Positions 61,626-64,000 of a stretch of 64,000 bases of DNA are shown piece by piece (within the stretch, counting starts at the first letter, position 1; every line of letters starts with the position of its first letter). Below the pieces are notes generated by a model. It worked only from the letters and a program-made list of their open reading frames with translations, was not told the origin of the DNA and did no database searches. The translations under genes were made by a program, and so were the position numbers. Source of the DNA: Paenibacillus mesophilus (lineage in GTDB: Bacteria > Bacillota > Bacilli > Paenibacillales > NBRC-103111); assembly GCF_005938385.1 (NCBI RefSeq), contig NZ_VCRA01000002.1, positions 186,001 through 250,000 of the forward strand. Direction: 5' to 3'.

Positions 61626-62885
61626 TTGATCAAAAAGACGTTGAGCAACGGATTGCGAATCGTCGCGGAACAAATTCCGACCTATCGTTCCGTTTCATTC
61701 GGAATATGGATCAAGACCGGTTCGCGAAATGAAGGCGCAGCGAACAACGGGATTTCGCATTTTATCGAGCATATGCTTTTCAAAGGTACGGATCGTTACA
61801 CGGCTAAAGATATCGCGGAAATTTTCGACGGTATCGGCGGGAACGTGAACGCTTTTACGGCCAAGGAATATACGTGCTATTACGCCAAAGTGCTCGATAC
61901 GCATCTGCCGATCGCCGTGGACGTGCTGGCCGACATGTTCTTCAACTCCAAGTTTGATCAAGCGGAATTAGATAAGGAGCGCAACGTCATCCTCGAAGAA
62001 ATCTCGATGTATGACGATACGCCCGACGATCTGGTTCACGATCTGATATCCAAAGCGGCTTACGACGATCATGCGCTTGCTTATTCGATTCTCGGCACCG
62101 AGCCGAATTTGCGCGAGATGCAGCCGGATACGCTACGGCAATATATGAAGGAACATTATTCGATTCCGAATATCGTAATCGGCATGGCCGGGAATATCGA
62201 CGAGAGCGTTATCGACTTGCTGGAGCGCCATTTCGGATCGTACCGGAATGCCGGCACCGAGTCCACCCTGATCGCGCCGCAATACTCCGGACAGACGCTA
62301 TTCCATTCCAAAAAAACAGAGCAAAACCATATATGCCTTGCGCTTCCAGGATGCTCGCTGCATGATCCGATGTTGTATCCGATGATTCTGCTCAACAACC
62401 TGATCGGCGGCGGCATGAGCTCGTATTTGTTCCAGGAAATTCGCGAGAAACGGGGACTCGCTTACTCCGTTTATTCGTATCATACCGCGCATATCGACAG
62501 CGGGCTGTTTACGATTTATATGGGAACCGCGCCGAAGCAGACGGACGAAGTGCTGAAGGTGACGATGGAAGTGCTGCAAGGCGCCGCCCAGAACGGGTTA
62601 TCGGAAGAAGAATTGCGCAAGGGCAAGGAGCAGCTGAAAGGCAGCTTCATACTTAGCCTCGAGAGCACGAGCAGCCGGATGAACCGGTTAGGCAAAAACG
62701 AGCTGATGCTCGGCAAGCATCATACGCTCGATGAAATATTGACGATGATCGATGCGGTATCCCAGGAAGATATCAAGGCGTTGGTTCATAAATTGTTCGC
62801 CCAGCCGTTTGCATTGGCCATGGTAGGCAAATCGGATAAAGCGATCCAGTCGTTCAGGAGGGATTCCCTTGTCATTCCAAGTTAA
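61626..62885 (+). CDS. mlpA: M16-family zinc peptidase (MlpA/YmxG, PepR)
   Basis: Processing-protease-like zinc peptidase, 419 residues. Inverted zinc motif HFIEH (in GISHFIEHMLFKGTDRY) with the downstream Glu in ERNVILEEISMYDD; C-terminal domain LLNNLIGGGMSSYLFQEIRE, then KRGLAYSVYSYH. TTG 61626 is chosen for AAGGGGGAG (61610-61618); upstream frame lacks family sequence. Confidence 0.95.
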   Translation: MIKKTLSNGLRIVAEQIPTYRSVSFGIWIKTGSRNEGAANNGISHFIEHMLFKGTDRYTAKDIAEIFDGIGGNVNAFTAKEYTCYYAKVLDTHLPIAVDVLADMFFNSKFDQAELDKERNVILEEISMYDDTPDDLVHDLISKAAYDDHALAYSILGTEPNLREMQPDTLRQYMKEHYSIPNIVIGMAGNIDESVIDLLERHFGSYRNAGTESTLIAPQYSGQTLFHSKKTEQNHICLALPGCSLHDPMLYPMILLNNLIGGGMSSYLFQEIREKRGLAYSVYSYHTAHIDSGLFTIYMGTAPKQTDEVLKVTMEVLQGAAQNGLSEEELRKGKEQLKGSFILSLESTSSRMNRLGKNELMLGKHHTLDEILTMIDAVSQEDIKALVHKLFAQPFALAMVGKSDKAIQSFRRDSLVIPS

Positions 62886-63318
62886 GCTGAAACGGCTGCC
62901 AGGCTGTGAAGACGTAAATATTCCGCAAAAGATGTCCGCTCTCGCGAGCGGCTTCGACCTATATGCCGCCGTTTCGGAGCCCGTAACACTGCAGCCCGGT
63001 GAACGCGCGCTGATTCCCACCGGGGTAGCGATTGCGATGCCGAACGAGCTGGAGGCGCAAATCCGTCCGCGCAGCGGGCTAGCTTTGAAGCACGGCATCA
63101 CCTGCCTGAACACGCCTGGTACGATCGATGCCGATTACCGCGGAGAAATTAAAGTACTGCTCATTAACCTCGGACAGTCCGCCTTCACGATCGAGCGGAA
63201 CGAACGGATCGCTCAGATGGTATTCCAAGTCGTACCTGCCGTCACTCTCGAGGAAGTGGCCGATCTGGACGAGACGGTGCGGGGTGCGGGCGGCTTCGGT
63301 CATACCGGTACGCAATAA
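62869..63318 (+). CDS. dut: dUTP diphosphatase
   Basis: Trimeric dUTPase (dUTP to dUMP + PPi), 149 residues. All five motifs are visible: ALASGFDLYAAV, RPRSGLALKHGI, NTPGTIDADYRGEIKV, ERIAQMVFQ and the C-terminal RGAGGFGHTG. TTG 62869 behind AGGAGG (62857-62862), overlapping mlpA by 17 nt. B. subtilis has ymxH here instead. Confidence 0.95.
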   Translation: MSFQVKLKRLPGCEDVNIPQKMSALASGFDLYAAVSEPVTLQPGERALIPTGVAIAMPNELEAQIRPRSGLALKHGITCLNTPGTIDADYRGEIKVLLINLGQSAFTIERNERIAQMVFQVVPAVTLEEVADLDETVRGAGGFGHTGTQ

Positions 63319-63346
63319 GTTTTGTGATCCATACGGACAAGTGCTG

Positions 63347-63382
63347 AATCGCCGTTCCTATTATAAGGAACGGCGATTTTTT
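63347..63382 (+). terminator. Rho-independent terminator of dut
   Basis: 12-bp perfect stem AATCGCCGTTCC / GGAACGGCGATT with an 8-nt loop, followed by TTTTG. Confidence 0.92.
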
Positions 63383-63415
63383 GTTTGCCGGACGCGGCTC
63401 ATGGCGTAGGCAGTA

Positions 63416-63443
63416 ACCCATTCCCGTATCTGAGCATAAGATG
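63416..63443 (+). promoter_or_regulatory. Candidate SigK promoter of dpaA
   Basis: AC (63416-63417), 17-nt spacer, CATAAGATG (63435-63443), close to the SigK pattern AC-N16/17-CATAnnnTA. dpaA (spoVFA) is a SigK gene in B. subtilis, which supports the call. Confidence 0.6.
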
Positions 63444-63475
63444 TCGTATACTTGGCGCAAGAAAGGGGTGTAATT

Positions 63476-64000
63476 ATGCTGACCGGCATACAAGTTACAT
63501 TGATCGGAGGAGACGCCCGTCAATTGGAAGTGATCCAGAAGTTTTCCGAGCTGGACGCGGCCGTCACCCTGATCGGGTTCGACAATTTGCAAAATTTGTA
63601 CAGCGGAGTCACGAAAGTGGCGTTCTCCCCGGAAGCGCTGGAAAAGTCGGACGCGGTTATTTTGCCCGTTGTCGGGACCGATGACAACGGTGTTGTCGAA
63701 TCCATTTTTTCCACCTCGGATATGGTCATCAAGGGCGAGCATTTGGCCGCTTTGCCGCAACATGCGAAAGTGTACACCGGAATGGCCAAAACGTATTTGA
63801 AGAAGCTATGCTCCGAGCACAACATCCAATTGGTCGAGCTGCTGGACCGGGATGACGTGGCTATCTATAACTCGATCCCGACGGCCGAAGGCGCGCTGAT
63901 GATGGCGATCCAGAACACGGACATTACGATCCACGGCTCCACCTGCATGGTGCTGGGACTCGGACGGACGGGACTGACCATGGCGCGTACGCTTCAAGGA
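63476..64000 (+). CDS. dpaA: Dipicolinate synthase subunit A (3' truncated by window edge)
   Basis: Oxidises dihydrodipicolinate to dipicolinic acid in the mother cell of the sporangium (SpoVFA). 175 codons are present and in frame to the last base. N-terminal LTGIQVTLIGGDARQLEVI, middle DDVAIYNSIPTAEGALMMAI, and the nucleotide-binding MVLGLGRTGLTMARTLQG just reached. ATG 63476 follows AAAGGGGTG. The C-terminal part lies outside the window. Confidence 0.96.
   Translation, partial: MLTGIQVTLIGGDARQLEVIQKFSELDAAVTLIGFDNLQNLYSGVTKVAFSPEALEKSDAVILPVVGTDDNGVVESIFSTSDMVIKGEHLAALPQHAKVYTGMAKTYLKKLCSEHNIQLVELLDRDDVAIYNSIPTAEGALMMAIQNTDITIHGSTCMVLGLGRTGLTMARTLQG

Overview
The window reads as a chromosomal segment from a spore-forming, flagellated Bacillota, most likely Paenibacillaceae (Paenibacillus or Cohnella type). 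The reasons are gene order nearly colinear with the Bacillus subtilis codY-fla/che-rpsB-polC-nusA-pnp-dpaA region, G+C-rich codon use for Bacillales, frequent TTG/GTG starts, strong AGGAGG-type ribosome sites, and a sporulation gene (dpaA) at the right end. Every gene supported here is on the + strand. Family assignments come from reading the proteins; no database search was run.

Layout. (1) 1-728: 3' part of codY, then a terminator. (2) 949-32763: the fla/che operon: rod (flgB, flgC, fliE), MS ring and C ring (fliF, fliG, fliM, fliY), export apparatus (fliH, fliI, fliJ, fliO, fliP, fliQ, fliR, flhB, flhA), hook assembly (fliK, flgD, flgE), placement and number control (flhF, flhG), chemotaxis (cheY, cheB, cheA, cheW, cheC, cheD) and the flagellar sigma factor sigD. 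It ends in a tail with a FapA/DUF342 protein, a small unknown protein, a SwrB-like anchored coiled-coil protein and an MltG-like protein lacking its catalytic domain. Between flgD and flgE lies a five-hairpin tandem array. (3) 33200-39349: a small conserved protein, then rpsB, tsf, pyrH, frr, uppS, cdsA and dxr (translation, UMP kinase, undecaprenyl-PP, CDP-diacylglycerol and MEP-pathway isoprenoid synthesis). (4) 39777-47298: rseP, an archaeal/eukaryotic-type proS, and polC. (5) 47425-48422: two tandem CBO0543-family membrane proteins. (6) 48568-57769: the rimP-nusA-rnpM-ylxQ-infB-rbfA-nrnA-truB-ribF-rpsO translation/RNA cluster. (7) 57906-64000: pnp, a polysaccharide deacetylase (ylxY), an M16 peptidase (mlpA), dut, and the 5' part of dpaA behind a SigK-like promoter.

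The genes are mostly ordinary housekeeping and motility genes. The unusual signal is in the intergenic DNA. Seven copies of a dispersed palindrome family (arms like GGAACTTTAACGGAAT or GGAACTnTCACGTAAT) occur in 64 kb, and six of them lie within 3 nt of a stop codon or overlap it. There is also a 40-bp hairpin array upstream of flgE whose units each encode the same 11-residue peptide, a related hairpin family on both sides of proS, and a 120-bp element with 13-bp perfect terminal inverted repeats before ylxY. Inside genes, IF-2 carries a long RGG-like tandem-repeat region and FliY a Gln/Met/Pro repeat linker.
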